From DAIUCA01 sp964613675 (GTDB lineage: Bacteria; Pseudomonadota; Gammaproteobacteria; Competibacterales; Competibacteraceae): a stretch of DNA of 35,261 nt. Every line of letters starts with the position of its first letter. Position 1 is the stretch's first letter. The notes beneath the pieces were generated by a model. It ran no database searches. It was not told the origin of the DNA and was given only the letters and a program-made list of their open reading frames with translations. Shown one piece after another: positions 7,148 through 14,492 of the stretch. Both the position numbers and the translations under genes were made by a program. The stretch spans positions 1-35,261 of the forward strand of contig CAZTIH010000010.1 in NCBI GenBank assembly GCA_964613675.1, in the 5' to 3' direction.

Positions 7148-8162
7148 GAGTTTACTTTTGAGTGGTTGTGGTGAGTGGCGATATTATCAACAGGCCGTTC
7201 ACGGTCACTTCGCGGTGCAATCTCAAAGTCGTCCCGTAGAAGCTTGGTTACAACGCCCCGACACCGACCCGCACTTGCGCGAACGCCTACAGCGCAGCCA
7301 ACAAATCCGCGATTTCGCCACGACAGCGCTTCATCTGCCCGATAACTCAAGTTATCGCCAATACGCTGATTTAGAGCGACCGTTTTTGGTCAAAAATATC
7401 TTTGCAGCCAAACCCTTATCGTTGACCCCCAAACAATGGTGTTACCCCATCATTGGTTGTGCGAGCTATCGGGGGTTTTTCGATGAATCAATGGCCGCTG
7501 AGGCCGCCCATGCCCTCCACATCGCGGGTTACGACGTCTTTGTGGGAAAAGTGCCTGCCTATTCGAGTTTGGGGTATTTTGCCGATCCTCTGCTAAACAC
7601 TTTTATTTTTTGGCCCGTCGGTTTGCTTGCCGAGTTACTGTTTCACGAGTTAGCCCATCAAAAAATCTATGTTGCAGACGATTCTGCCTTCAACGAGGGG
7701 TTTGCGACCTTTGTGGGTGAACAGGGCGCGGCACAGTGGTTGGCGGCGTTTGGAACCCCTGCGGAACAGGCGGCTTACGCACAATTCAATCGTTATCGTG
7801 AGGAATTTCACGCGCTGATTGCAGAAACCAAAACCCAGTTGGCAGAACTGTATGCAACGGATCATTCAGATGCGCAAAAACTTCAACAAAAACAAGCGTT
7901 GTTAGCGGAATTACGCCAGCGTTATCGTCAACAACGCGATACGGCGTGGGCAGGTTACAGCGGTTTTGATGGATGGATGGAGCAAGATCTGAATAACGCA
8001 AAATTCATCGCTTTTCAGACCTATCGAGAATTTGTGCCCTATTTCGCAGCGTTGTTCAGACTTGAGGACGGTCATTGGGAAGCATTTTACGCAGCCGTTC
8101 AACGACTTACTCATTTACCCGCCCCTGAACGCTGGCAATCACTTAAAGCATTGCAGAACTGA
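7146..8162 (+). CDS. Lipoprotein-like zinc aminopeptidase, COG4324/DUF2265 type
   Basis: 338 residues from ATG 7146. It resembles the predicted aminopeptidase family of Proteobacteria: gluzincin motif HELAH (H167, E168, H171) and, 17 residues later, NEGFATFVGE with E184 as likely third zinc ligand. A lipobox LLSGC lies right at the N-terminus (C8), which suggests a membrane-anchored periplasmic protein. Seven residues are too few for a lipoprotein signal; starting at ATG 7059 (AAGG eight bases upstream) would give a 37-residue leader ending in TKAISITVMSLLLSGC, but would overlap crcB by 89 bases. I keep 7146 and flag 7059. Substrate unknown. Confidence 0.8.
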   Translation: MSLLLSGCGEWRYYQQAVHGHFAVQSQSRPVEAWLQRPDTDPHLRERLQRSQQIRDFATTALHLPDNSSYRQYADLERPFLVKNIFAAKPLSLTPKQWCYPIIGCASYRGFFDESMAAEAAHALHIAGYDVFVGKVPAYSSLGYFADPLLNTFIFWPVGLLAELLFHELAHQKIYVADDSAFNEGFATFVGEQGAAQWLAAFGTPAEQAAYAQFNRYREEFHALIAETKTQLAELYATDHSDAQKLQQKQALLAELRQRYRQQRDTAWAGYSGFDGWMEQDLNNAKFIAFQTYREFVPYFAALFRLEDGHWEAFYAAVQRLTHLPAPERWQSLKALQN

Positions 8163-8187
8163 TTTATTATCTGTAGATCACAGTTAC

Positions 8188-8216
8188 TTGACAGCTTTAT
8201 TTAATCCCACTATGTT
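8188..8216 (+). promoter_or_regulatory. Sigma70-type promoter of the rtcB leader
   Basis: A perfect -35 box TTGACA (8188-8193), a 17-base spacer and -10 box TATGTT (8211-8216). Transcription would begin near 8223, about 40 bases before a small ORF and 215 bases before rtcB. It is one of the clearest promoters in the window. Confidence 0.8.
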
Positions 8217-8262
8217 CACGGCTCATTTTTCATCCACCCCAACCTGTAGGAGGCCCCATTCC

Positions 8263-8298
8263 ATGAACCCACTTACCCTGAAGTTCCGCGTGTTCTAA
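8263..8298 (+). CDS. Eleven-codon leader ORF upstream of rtcB
   Basis: ATG at 8263 opens MNPLTLKFRVF followed by TAA (8296-8298). A full AGGAGG (8248-8253) stands nine bases upstream, stronger than the site of rtcB itself. It lies between a good promoter and a strong terminator, the layout of an attenuation leader peptide. It contains K-F-R, which matches the +X+ pattern known from macrolide-dependent ribosome arrest in some erm leader peptides; a link is speculative. Codons are not enriched for one amino acid, so classic amino-acid attenuation is unlikely. Confidence 0.55.
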   Translation: MNPLTLKFRVF

Positions 8299-8342
8299 TT
8301 GCCTCCTGCTCATGGCATGTGAGGCGCAATCGAAGCTGCCTC
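8298..8342 (+). promoter_or_regulatory. Mutually exclusive hairpins in the rtcB leader
   Basis: Right after the leader stop codon, ATTG plus CCTC (8298-8305) can pair with GAGG plus CAAT (8321-8324, 8327-8330). The same GAGGC (8321-8325) can instead pair with GCCTC (8338-8342). Two exclusive structures directly behind a translated leader are typical of attenuators. I could not find a clear antiterminator for the downstream hairpin, so the mechanism is inferred only. Confidence 0.4.
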
Positions 8343-8356
8343 CGTGCCCGTGGTGG

Positions 8357-8395
8357 AAAAACCCTCGGATGCAGCCATTCGGGGGTTTTTATTTG
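8357..8395 (+). terminator. Strong intrinsic terminator in front of rtcB
   Basis: A 15-base-pair, almost perfect stem (8357-8371 with 8376-8390) with CAGC loop; the lower arm is AAAAACCC against GGGTTTTT, followed by ATTTG. It stands 50 bases before the rtcB start, so transcripts from the 8188 promoter should often end here at about 170 bases unless read through. It could also end an independent small RNA. Confidence 0.85.
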
Positions 8396-8439
8396 TGCGG
8401 CCGTCAACGGGCAACGGCACACATAATTTGGAAAAATGT

Positions 8440-9636
8440 ATGCCTGTTGAACAAGTTTTACAGAGTGGGCGCGTTCCCATTCACATTTACACCGATGAAG
8501 TCGAGTCCCGTGCCCTGGACCAGTTGAAAAATCTGGCGCTACTTCCCTTCGTTCACCATCACATCGCGGCGATGCCCGATGTCCACACGGGGATTGGGGC
8601 CACCGTCGGGTCTGTTATTCCCACTAAAGGCGCGATTATTCCGGCAGCGGTGGGTGTTGACATTGGTTGTGGGATGAATGCGGTTCGGCTGAGTCTTTCC
8701 GCAGAACAGCTCCCCGACCATCTGAAGTCGTTACGTGGGGCCATCGAACGAGCAGTCCCCGTGGGCTTCAATGCCCATCGCGACCCCGCCGTGAAAGCCT
8801 CGACGTTGCGCACTTTAGAAGTCGGCTTAGATCAGATCACGACCAAACATCCCGGCTTGCAGAAGATGATGAAGAATTTTCATCGCACCTGGGGCTGTCA
8901 ATTGGGCAGTTTGGGGGGCGGAAATCACTTCATTGAACTGTGTCTGGATGAAGCAGATCGGGTCTGGATCATGTTGCATTCAGGGAGTCGAGGCATTGGC
9001 AACTGCATCGGTAATTATTTTATCCAGCGTGCGCGGAAAGACATGGAAGGTCACATGCGCCATCTGCCCGACCGCGATTTAGCCTACTTTAGCGAGGGCA
9101 ATCCCCATTTTGACGACTACCTTTTTGCCGTGTCGTGGGCGCAGGATTATGCGTGGCAAAACCGCAAGGCCATGATGAACCTTATTTTGGAGACGCTTAA
9201 GGAAAAATTGCCCCCCTTCGAGACAACCTCTGAAGCCATCAACTGCCATCACAACTACGTAGCGACCGAAACGCATTTTGGCGAAACGGTGTTTGTGACG
9301 CGCAAAGGGGCTATCCGCGCTGGAGACGGCGAGCTGGGCATTATTCCGGGCAGCATGGGAGCGCGTTCGTACATCGTGCGGGGGAAAGGCAATGCAGATT
9401 CGTTTTGTTCATGTGCTCACGGGGCGGGCCGCAAAATGAGTCGAACTGCCGCAAAACAGCGGTTTTCAGCCCACGACCTTGAGTTGCAAACGGCGGGCGT
9501 AGAATGTCGCAAGGATGTCGGCGTGCTCGACGAGATCCCGGGCGCGTATAAGGACATCGACAAGGTGATGGCGCAACAAACCGATCTGGTGGAAGTCGTT
9601 CATACGCTGAAACAAGTGTTATGTGTCAAAGGTTAA
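8440..9636 (+). CDS. rtcB: RNA-splicing ligase RtcB
   Basis: GTP- and Mn-dependent ligase joining RNA 2',3'-cyclic phosphate or 3'-phosphate ends to 5'-OH ends, used in RNA repair. From ATG 8440 it has 398 residues, like E. coli RtcB (408), and matches along its length: MPDVHTGIGATVGSVIPTKG, VDIGCGMNA with metal ligand C77, NCHHNYV, the guanylated histidine H327 in SCAHGAGRKMSRT, and the ending LVEVVHTLKQVLCVKG. Codons upstream of 8440 in frame lie inside the terminator hairpin, so they are unlikely to be coding. The ribosome site is weak (GGA) and a hairpin (8394-8425 region) lies just before it. No rtcA or rtcR is next to it. Confidence 0.96.
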   Translation: MPVEQVLQSGRVPIHIYTDEVESRALDQLKNLALLPFVHHHIAAMPDVHTGIGATVGSVIPTKGAIIPAAVGVDIGCGMNAVRLSLSAEQLPDHLKSLRGAIERAVPVGFNAHRDPAVKASTLRTLEVGLDQITTKHPGLQKMMKNFHRTWGCQLGSLGGGNHFIELCLDEADRVWIMLHSGSRGIGNCIGNYFIQRARKDMEGHMRHLPDRDLAYFSEGNPHFDDYLFAVSWAQDYAWQNRKAMMNLILETLKEKLPPFETTSEAINCHHNYVATETHFGETVFVTRKGAIRAGDGELGIIPGSMGARSYIVRGKGNADSFCSCAHGAGRKMSRTAAKQRFSAHDLELQTAGVECRKDVGVLDEIPGAYKDIDKVMAQQTDLVEVVHTLKQVLCVKG

Positions 9637-9660
9637 TGGTAACAATTTGAGGATCATGTG

Positions 9661-9813
9661 ATGAAAAAACCCCTTTTGAAACTCCGCAATAGTGCTGCAC
9701 GGTCAATGATCATGGGCAAAGGTGGGGTTCATGAACGGCCCCGTTCCGGCAAACGATTTGTAGACAAACAAGCCGTACGACGGGCGGTCACGCAAGCCAT
9801 GACGGGCGACTAG
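9661..9813 (+). CDS. Small basic protein downstream of rtcB, unknown
   Basis: A 50-residue ORF with a good ribosome site (GAGGA at 9649-9653) seven bases before its ATG and 24 bases after rtcB, so it should be in the same transcript. It has about 13 Lys/Arg against 3 acids, with core SMIMGKGGVHERPRSGKRF, and no Cys or membrane segment. The charge suggests binding to RNA or ribosomes, which would suit a partner of an RNA ligase, but this is inference; I do not recognise the family. Confidence 0.65.
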   Translation: MKKPLLKLRNSAARSMIMGKGGVHERPRSGKRFVDKQAVRRAVTQAMTGD

Positions 9814-9870
9814 TTTTCTAAATCCAGGGTTTAACAGCCTAGAATCTTTTGATTTTACGAGGATTTTTTC

Positions 9871-10368
9871 ATGTTTACGTATCTGTTTTCACGCCGCATC
9901 GGTAATTTTTTAGGGGCGGCGATTTGCTTTGGCATGTTGGGTTTTGGGTACTTTTTGCAATTCATCGAAGGTCTCGAACCCTGTCCCCTGTGCATTTTCC
10001 AGCGGATTGCGCTCATGATTTTGGGGCTCTTCTTTCTGCTCGCCGCCCTCCACCATCCGAAAGGTGTGCTGCGTTATGGCCACGCGCTCCTTCTGAGTAC
10101 CGCAGCAATTGGCGGGGGAATCATTTCCGCCCGTCACATCTGGATTCAGTATTTTATGGAAGATTCGGCCAACTGTGGCATCGCAGACATCGGCTATCTG
10201 ATGGAGACCGTGGGATTTACGGGCATGTTTTTACGCATTTGGCAAGGTACCGGTGACTGTGCCGAAATCGACTGGACTTTCTTAAATCTGAGCATCCCCG
10301 CATGGACCTTGGTAGCGTTTGTGGTACTGGGCGTGTGGGGACTATCGCGGAATCTGAAAACGACCTAA
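9871..10368 (+). CDS. dsbB: Disulfide bond formation protein DsbB
   Basis: Inner-membrane quinone reductase that reoxidises DsbA. The 165 residues have four membrane segments and both redox cysteine pairs: C38-P-L-C41 in the first periplasmic loop and C102/C130 in the second, as in E. coli (C41/C44 and C104/C130). A TACGAGG ribosome site precedes the ATG. DsbA is not in the window. The gene faces the convergent DUF4139 gene 24 bases away. Confidence 0.96.
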   Translation: MFTYLFSRRIGNFLGAAICFGMLGFGYFLQFIEGLEPCPLCIFQRIALMILGLFFLLAALHHPKGVLRYGHALLLSTAAIGGGIISARHIWIQYFMEDSANCGIADIGYLMETVGFTGMFLRIWQGTGDCAEIDWTFLNLSIPAWTLVAFVVLGVWGLSRNLKTT

Positions 10369-10391
10369 TCCCCGTTCATTCCCAAAATTTG

Positions 10392-11801
10392 TTACGGCGC
10401 GGCGAGTTCGACACGCGATTGTTTCGCTAACTCGCCCTGCTTTGTCGATACGATGTACTCAAACGTTTGTCGTTGCTGAGGCGGCACGGTGAAGCGCATT
10501 TCGACGGTGTTCACATCGTGAAGCGACGCATCTAGCCCACTTTTAAAGGTGACATCACCATCGAACCGCCGTCGTACCTCAAGTGTAATCGGACGCTGAC
10601 TAAAATTACCGAGCTGCTCGACCCATCGCTGTTCGTCAATCCAACCCGCCACCCGACGCACCAAATCTACCCGTAAATTAGGGCTGTTAGCCGGAACAAA
10701 TCCGCGAACCCCTTGCAATTCCAACAAAATATCTCTGCGCGTGACCTGTAATTTGCGTTGCGCAAAGGTCACCAAGGGATCAGTGCCCAAATTTAACGCC
10801 ACTTCGTCGCCAATCGGACGGTAAGGCAAGGATTGCGCATTCAAGTAACGTAACTGCCCCTGTTCATCCGCGTGGAATACCCGCCACATCCCATCGGGAA
10901 GCGGTGTCGTGCCCAATTCGTGGTCGATGTCGTTGTGAAGCAAGTACAATTTAACGAGCGAGTCGCCATATTCGCGCACGCGATAACGGTAACGCACCGT
11001 CAACGGGACTCCCTCAGCACGGAAGCTCAATAACTGCTTTGCCCATTGATTGGGAACGGTTTCTTGCCCTTCGATGGTGTAAATAAAATACTCCCCCAAG
11101 GCCGCTTTCTCGACTTCTGGCGGCGACATGCCCATGTCCGCAACAGACTCAGCAACCATCGAAGGCGCCATCGGAGCGGCCATCAACTGTCGGGTGAGTT
11201 CGCGACGCGCACGGGGCAATTCTTCCGGAGAAGTCGAAGGAGCAACTAACCCTCGTCGGGCTAACTCGGCGATGTTGTCCAGCAAATTGATTTTGCCCAC
11301 CACCACCCGCACCTGCGCATTTTCGTATTCTTCGCCCGATTTATTCGTAATCCGAATAAAACTCTCGATGTTGATGGCCGTTTCATCGGCATTCGCCACG
11401 GCGGTATATTCCGCTGCCCACGAAATTCCCGATGTAAAATAACTAATTTCGCTTTGAACCGTACGGGGTTGGTCGCTTTCGACGCGCCAAGTTAACGATT
11501 GGGTCTTGTTGTGGGGAAAGCGGGTATCGAGAATCTGCAAGCCTGTGTCATCGGCGAATTGGAGCTGTACCGAAGTCGGGTCGATTAACGTATTCGCCCA
11601 CGAAAACTGCAATAGATTCACCCCTTGATTCAATCCAATAGTTCTAATGTCGCGGACGAGGGTTAAGTCATCGCTGTTGTAAATGGTCAGTTGTACCCCC
11701 TCTCGTGGAGGAACGGTCGCAAAATCCACCTGTTGCGCCATCAGTATTCCCGACCCGAAGGTAATGGCTAAAACAAGTGAAAAATCAACAATTTGTCTCA
11801 T
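10392..11801 (-). CDS. DUF4139-type exported protein
   Basis: 469 residues with a signal peptide (about 1-22, ending GILMAQQ) and a domain typical of DUF4139 proteins: QLTIYNSDDLTLVRDIRTI, LLQFSWANTLIDPTSVQL, then ISYFTSGISWAAEYTAVAN and a long beta-rich C-terminal part. Function of the family is not established; it is predicted to be periplasmic or cell-surface. It begins four bases after a diverged paralogue (11806-12969), so the two are probably translated together. No catalytic motif is evident. Confidence 0.8.
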   Translation of the reverse strand: MRQIVDFSLVLAITFGSGILMAQQVDFATVPPREGVQLTIYNSDDLTLVRDIRTIGLNQGVNLLQFSWANTLIDPTSVQLQFADDTGLQILDTRFPHNKTQSLTWRVESDQPRTVQSEISYFTSGISWAAEYTAVANADETAINIESFIRITNKSGEEYENAQVRVVVGKINLLDNIAELARRGLVAPSTSPEELPRARRELTRQLMAAPMAPSMVAESVADMGMSPPEVEKAALGEYFIYTIEGQETVPNQWAKQLLSFRAEGVPLTVRYRYRVREYGDSLVKLYLLHNDIDHELGTTPLPDGMWRVFHADEQGQLRYLNAQSLPYRPIGDEVALNLGTDPLVTFAQRKLQVTRRDILLELQGVRGFVPANSPNLRVDLVRRVAGWIDEQRWVEQLGNFSQRPITLEVRRRFDGDVTFKSGLDASLHDVNTVEMRFTVPPQQRQTFEYIVSTKQGELAKQSRVELAAP

Positions 11802-11805
11802 AATT

Positions 11806-12969
11806 TTACCATTCTTGTTGGAAGATCAGATGAACCTTGTGAAGCACAGGGGGATCGTCGGTGGCTTTGGGTGGCACCGTGACGCGGAAAGTCAAGGTCT
11901 CAAAATCGCTCTGCAACGGATCGGGAGTCCCGAGGGTGGTCTGGTTTCCAAGGGACACACTCGGCTCTAAACCCGAATAACTTCCCAATTCGGCACGCAA
12001 AGGTTTCAGATGCTCGGTAATCGTCAATTCGATGGGCGTGGTCTTAAAATTCTCGATCTCATACCCGACGATGGCTTCTAAATTGGCGAGTGGCCCAACA
12101 ATGATGCGATTTTCCCGCGACAAAATTCGTCGTTTCACCACGACATCCTGAGCTAACCCGAGTCGCAGATTGAGGAAATCGCCTGGAGGGACTGCTGCAG
12201 TTCGATCTTCTCCAATGAAAGCGGTTGTATTCTGAGGATCTTGTAGAAAAATCCTCACCTTGCCAGGGGGCAGAATGGCGTCACCGAGATTTTCGTGGCG
12301 TAATTCGTAACGCATCGGAATTGTTAATTGGTCTTTTGCGCGATCCAAATAACCGATTTTAACAGCGTCGGCTAAATAGCGTTTTGTGATGGGTAATTCG
12401 TCGAATTGAACGAGGGTAAATTCACGGGTTTCGCCTTGCTCAATGGGGCGGGCAACCGAATGACCGAACCCTGCATTAATTTCGGCCTCAGTAAACCCCT
12501 CCGTCGAACGATTAAAGAGGCGCAAATAGGCAGTTAATGATAATGCTGTTTCATTGGGATTTGCGGTAGCTCGATAATGAAACTCCCGTTGCAGACTTGG
12601 CATTAAATAACTGATTCGTATCGGTATTGAGCCTGCTCGTTCGGCCCCTACCGACCAAACCAAGGCATTTTCGTTGGGGGGAAAACTGACCGCAATAATG
12701 TTTGCGGGATAATTTTTATCGAGTAATCGAAATAGAAAATGCGACTGGTCAATACCACTATTGCCCCACGCAAAATCCACGGCATTTTTGCCTGCTAACA
12801 AGGGAATTAAGCGCTCTTCTTCAACCACGGCAAAGTTGGGATGCTGCAATTGAATCACGACCCGTTCGCGTTGGGGTAACGCCGAAAGTTTTACGCGGGC
12901 TTCCACAATTAAAGTTGCCAGCACTAAAAACATTAAAAATAGCAACGTAAATAAATTATTTACTGTCAT
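11806..12969 (-). CDS. Second, diverged DUF4139-like exported protein
   Basis: 387 residues from ATG 12969, which has AAGGGTGG five bases upstream; GTG 12978 would add three residues but lies inside that ribosome site. A hydrophobic signal segment covers about residues 5-24. The order of parts mirrors the next gene: NFAVVEEERLIPL, NAVDFAWGNSGIDQSHFLF, ISYLMPSLQREFHYRATANP and a beta-rich C-terminal half, but identity is low and the middle region of the partner is missing. It probably arose by duplication of the neighbour. Function unknown. Confidence 0.75.
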   Translation of the reverse strand: MTVNNLFTLLFLMFLVLATLIVEARVKLSALPQRERVVIQLQHPNFAVVEEERLIPLLAGKNAVDFAWGNSGIDQSHFLFRLLDKNYPANIIAVSFPPNENALVWSVGAERAGSIPIRISYLMPSLQREFHYRATANPNETALSLTAYLRLFNRSTEGFTEAEINAGFGHSVARPIEQGETREFTLVQFDELPITKRYLADAVKIGYLDRAKDQLTIPMRYELRHENLGDAILPPGKVRIFLQDPQNTTAFIGEDRTAAVPPGDFLNLRLGLAQDVVVKRRILSRENRIIVGPLANLEAIVGYEIENFKTTPIELTITEHLKPLRAELGSYSGLEPSVSLGNQTTLGTPDPLQSDFETLTFRVTVPPKATDDPPVLHKVHLIFQQEW

Positions 12970-12996
12970 TTTAACCACCCTTGTATGGAGGAAAAA

Positions 12997-13245
12997 TCAT
13001 GGACGTCGATTGGGGTCGTTCGGCGGTAATTGCAAATAGAACCCCGTTAACAGAAGTTGCCGTAGCACCTTCCGATTATCTGCAAGGGCTAGAGGTCGTT
13101 GTGGATGAAGCACGAGATCCATCACGGGCAACAACGTACCCAACTTTTCGCGCAACGGCTTGGGGAGTACCGAAAATTGATCGCGCTGTGCCAAATAAAT
13201 ATAGGCATCAAAGAGTTTTCGACTTTTGTAAACCGTACAGTGCAT
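12997..13245 (-). CDS. ycgL: YcgL domain-containing protein
   Basis: 82 residues matching the small YcgL family of Gammaproteobacteria: N-terminal CTVYKSRKLFDAYIYL, central LPKPLREKLG, and LLLTGFYLQLPP near the end. The family is cytoplasmic with no agreed function. The ATG at 13245 directly follows the T-run of the terminator after pgk; the only AAGG upstream lies within that hairpin. The DUF4139-like gene begins 27 bases downstream and may share its transcript. Confidence 0.85.
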   Translation of the reverse strand: MHCTVYKSRKLFDAYIYLAQRDQFSVLPKPLREKLGTLLPVMDLVLHPQRPLALADNRKVLRQLLLTGFYLQLPPNDPNRRP

Positions 13246-13270
13246 AAATAAATGGGGCCTTTCGCCCCAT
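13245..13270 (-). terminator. Intrinsic terminator after pgk, touching the ycgL start
   Basis: On the minus strand, stem ATGGGGC/GCCCCAT (13264-13270 with 13252-13258), loop GAAAG, then TTATTTAT running into the ycgL ATG. It ends the tkt-gap-pgk transcript and may also control access to ycgL, because its loop holds the only ribosome-site-like bases before that gene. Confidence 0.75.
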
Positions 13271-13286
13271 CCTCTCGTATCAATTA

Positions 13287-14465
13287 TTAGTCGAGTGCTC
13301 GGTCTTGCAGCATTGCGACCGCTGGTAATGTCTTGCCTTCCAGAAACTCCATCAGTGCGCCGCCCCCTGTTGAGATGTACGACAAACGGTTCTCGATACC
13401 GTACTTGTCGATAGCTTCAAGTGTTTCCCCTCCCCCAGCTAACGAAAAAGCCGGACTTTCCGCTATCGCTAACGCCAGCGTTTCAGTGCCTTTTGAAAAA
13501 GGCTCCAGCTCAAATACGCCAAGGGGCCCGTTCCACACAATCGTGCCCGCTTTCGCCATCTCCGCCGCAAATAATGCCGCTGTTTTTGGCCCGACATCGA
13601 GAATCATGTCTTCGTCGGCGACTTCTTCAATCGCTTTGAGGGTCACGGGGGCATCCGCCGAACATTCCCGCGCCACCACCACATCCACGGGTAACGGCAA
13701 CGATTTGCCCAACGCTGCCGCCCGCGCAATGATTTGTTTTGCCGTCTCGATAAAGTCTTCTTCGTACAGCGAAATTCCCACGGAGTAGCCCGCCGCCGCC
13801 AAAAAAGTATTGGCAATCCCACCACCGACGATGAGTTGGTCGATTTTGGGCAGCAGATTTTCGATGACGGTAATTTTGGTCGATACCTTCGCGCCCCCGA
13901 CAATCGCAACGACGGGGGGGTGTGGACATTCCAAGGCCTCCGCAAGCGCATCGAGTTCAGCCGTCAGCAACAGTCCCGCACAGGCAACCGGTGCGTAACG
14001 ACCTACGCCATGGGTCGAGGCTTGAGCACGGTGCGCAGTACCGAACGCATCCATCACAAACACATCGCATAACGCCGCCATTTTCTTCGCCAAGGCTGGG
14101 ACGTCCTTACCTTCCCCCTTCAGAAAACGAACGTTCTCACACAACACCAATTGGCCCGGTTCAACCGCTACCCCGTCAATCCAATCGCGCACGAGGGTGA
14201 CCTCTAATCCCAACAAGTCGGACAACGCCGCCGCCACCGGGGCCAAAGACGCTTCCTCATCAAACTCACCCTCCTTGGGACGCCCCAGATGGGACATCAC
14301 CATCACACGCGCTTTGGCTTCGAGGGCGTAACGCAGTGTCGGCAAACTGGCCCGTAACCGCGCCATATTCGTCACCTGACCGTTCTTCACAGGGACATTC
14401 AAATCTTGGCGAATGAGCACCCGTTTATGGGTCAAATCCACATCGACTATTTTGCGAAACTCCAT
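13287..14465 (-). CDS. pgk: Phosphoglycerate kinase
   Basis: Transfers phosphate between 1,3-bisphosphoglycerate and ADP in glycolysis, or the reverse in gluconeogenesis and the Calvin cycle. The 392 residues show the N-terminal substrate site VLIRQDLNVPVKNG, the MSHLGRPK motif, VGGAKVSTKI, and the nucleotide-side WNGPLGVFE and STGGGALMEFLEGK motifs. Length fits bacterial Pgk (about 387-398). It is 27 bases after gap, the third gene of tkt-gap-pgk. Confidence 0.98.
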   Translation of the reverse strand: MEFRKIVDVDLTHKRVLIRQDLNVPVKNGQVTNMARLRASLPTLRYALEAKARVMVMSHLGRPKEGEFDEEASLAPVAAALSDLLGLEVTLVRDWIDGVAVEPGQLVLCENVRFLKGEGKDVPALAKKMAALCDVFVMDAFGTAHRAQASTHGVGRYAPVACAGLLLTAELDALAEALECPHPPVVAIVGGAKVSTKITVIENLLPKIDQLIVGGGIANTFLAAAGYSVGISLYEEDFIETAKQIIARAAALGKSLPLPVDVVVARECSADAPVTLKAIEEVADEDMILDVGPKTAALFAAEMAKAGTIVWNGPLGVFELEPFSKGTETLALAIAESPAFSLAGGGETLEAIDKYGIENRLSYISTGGGALMEFLEGKTLPAVAMLQDRALD

Positions 14466-14492
14466 AGCAACCCCCTAATGGGAAAGTAAAAT

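Noticed and set aside
7148..7260. Fluoride riboswitch upstream of crcB
   Set aside because: No match to the conserved fluoride riboswitch core could be seen, and the stretch is coding for the divergent peptidase.
9661..9813. ArfA-like ribosome rescue factor
   Set aside because: The basic, glycine-containing core (MGKGGVHE) loosely recalls ArfA, but the known ArfA segments and the hairpin that makes its mRNA non-stop are absent.
12981..13247. Plus-strand reading frame of 88 codons opposite ycgL
   Set aside because: The minus strand in this span encodes a clear YcgL-family protein; the plus-strand product has no recognisable feature and no role in the neighbourhood.
13333..13788. 151-codon plus-strand frame inside pgk
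   Set aside because: It is antisense to well conserved Pgk motifs and has the Ser/Pro-rich composition usual for shadow frames.
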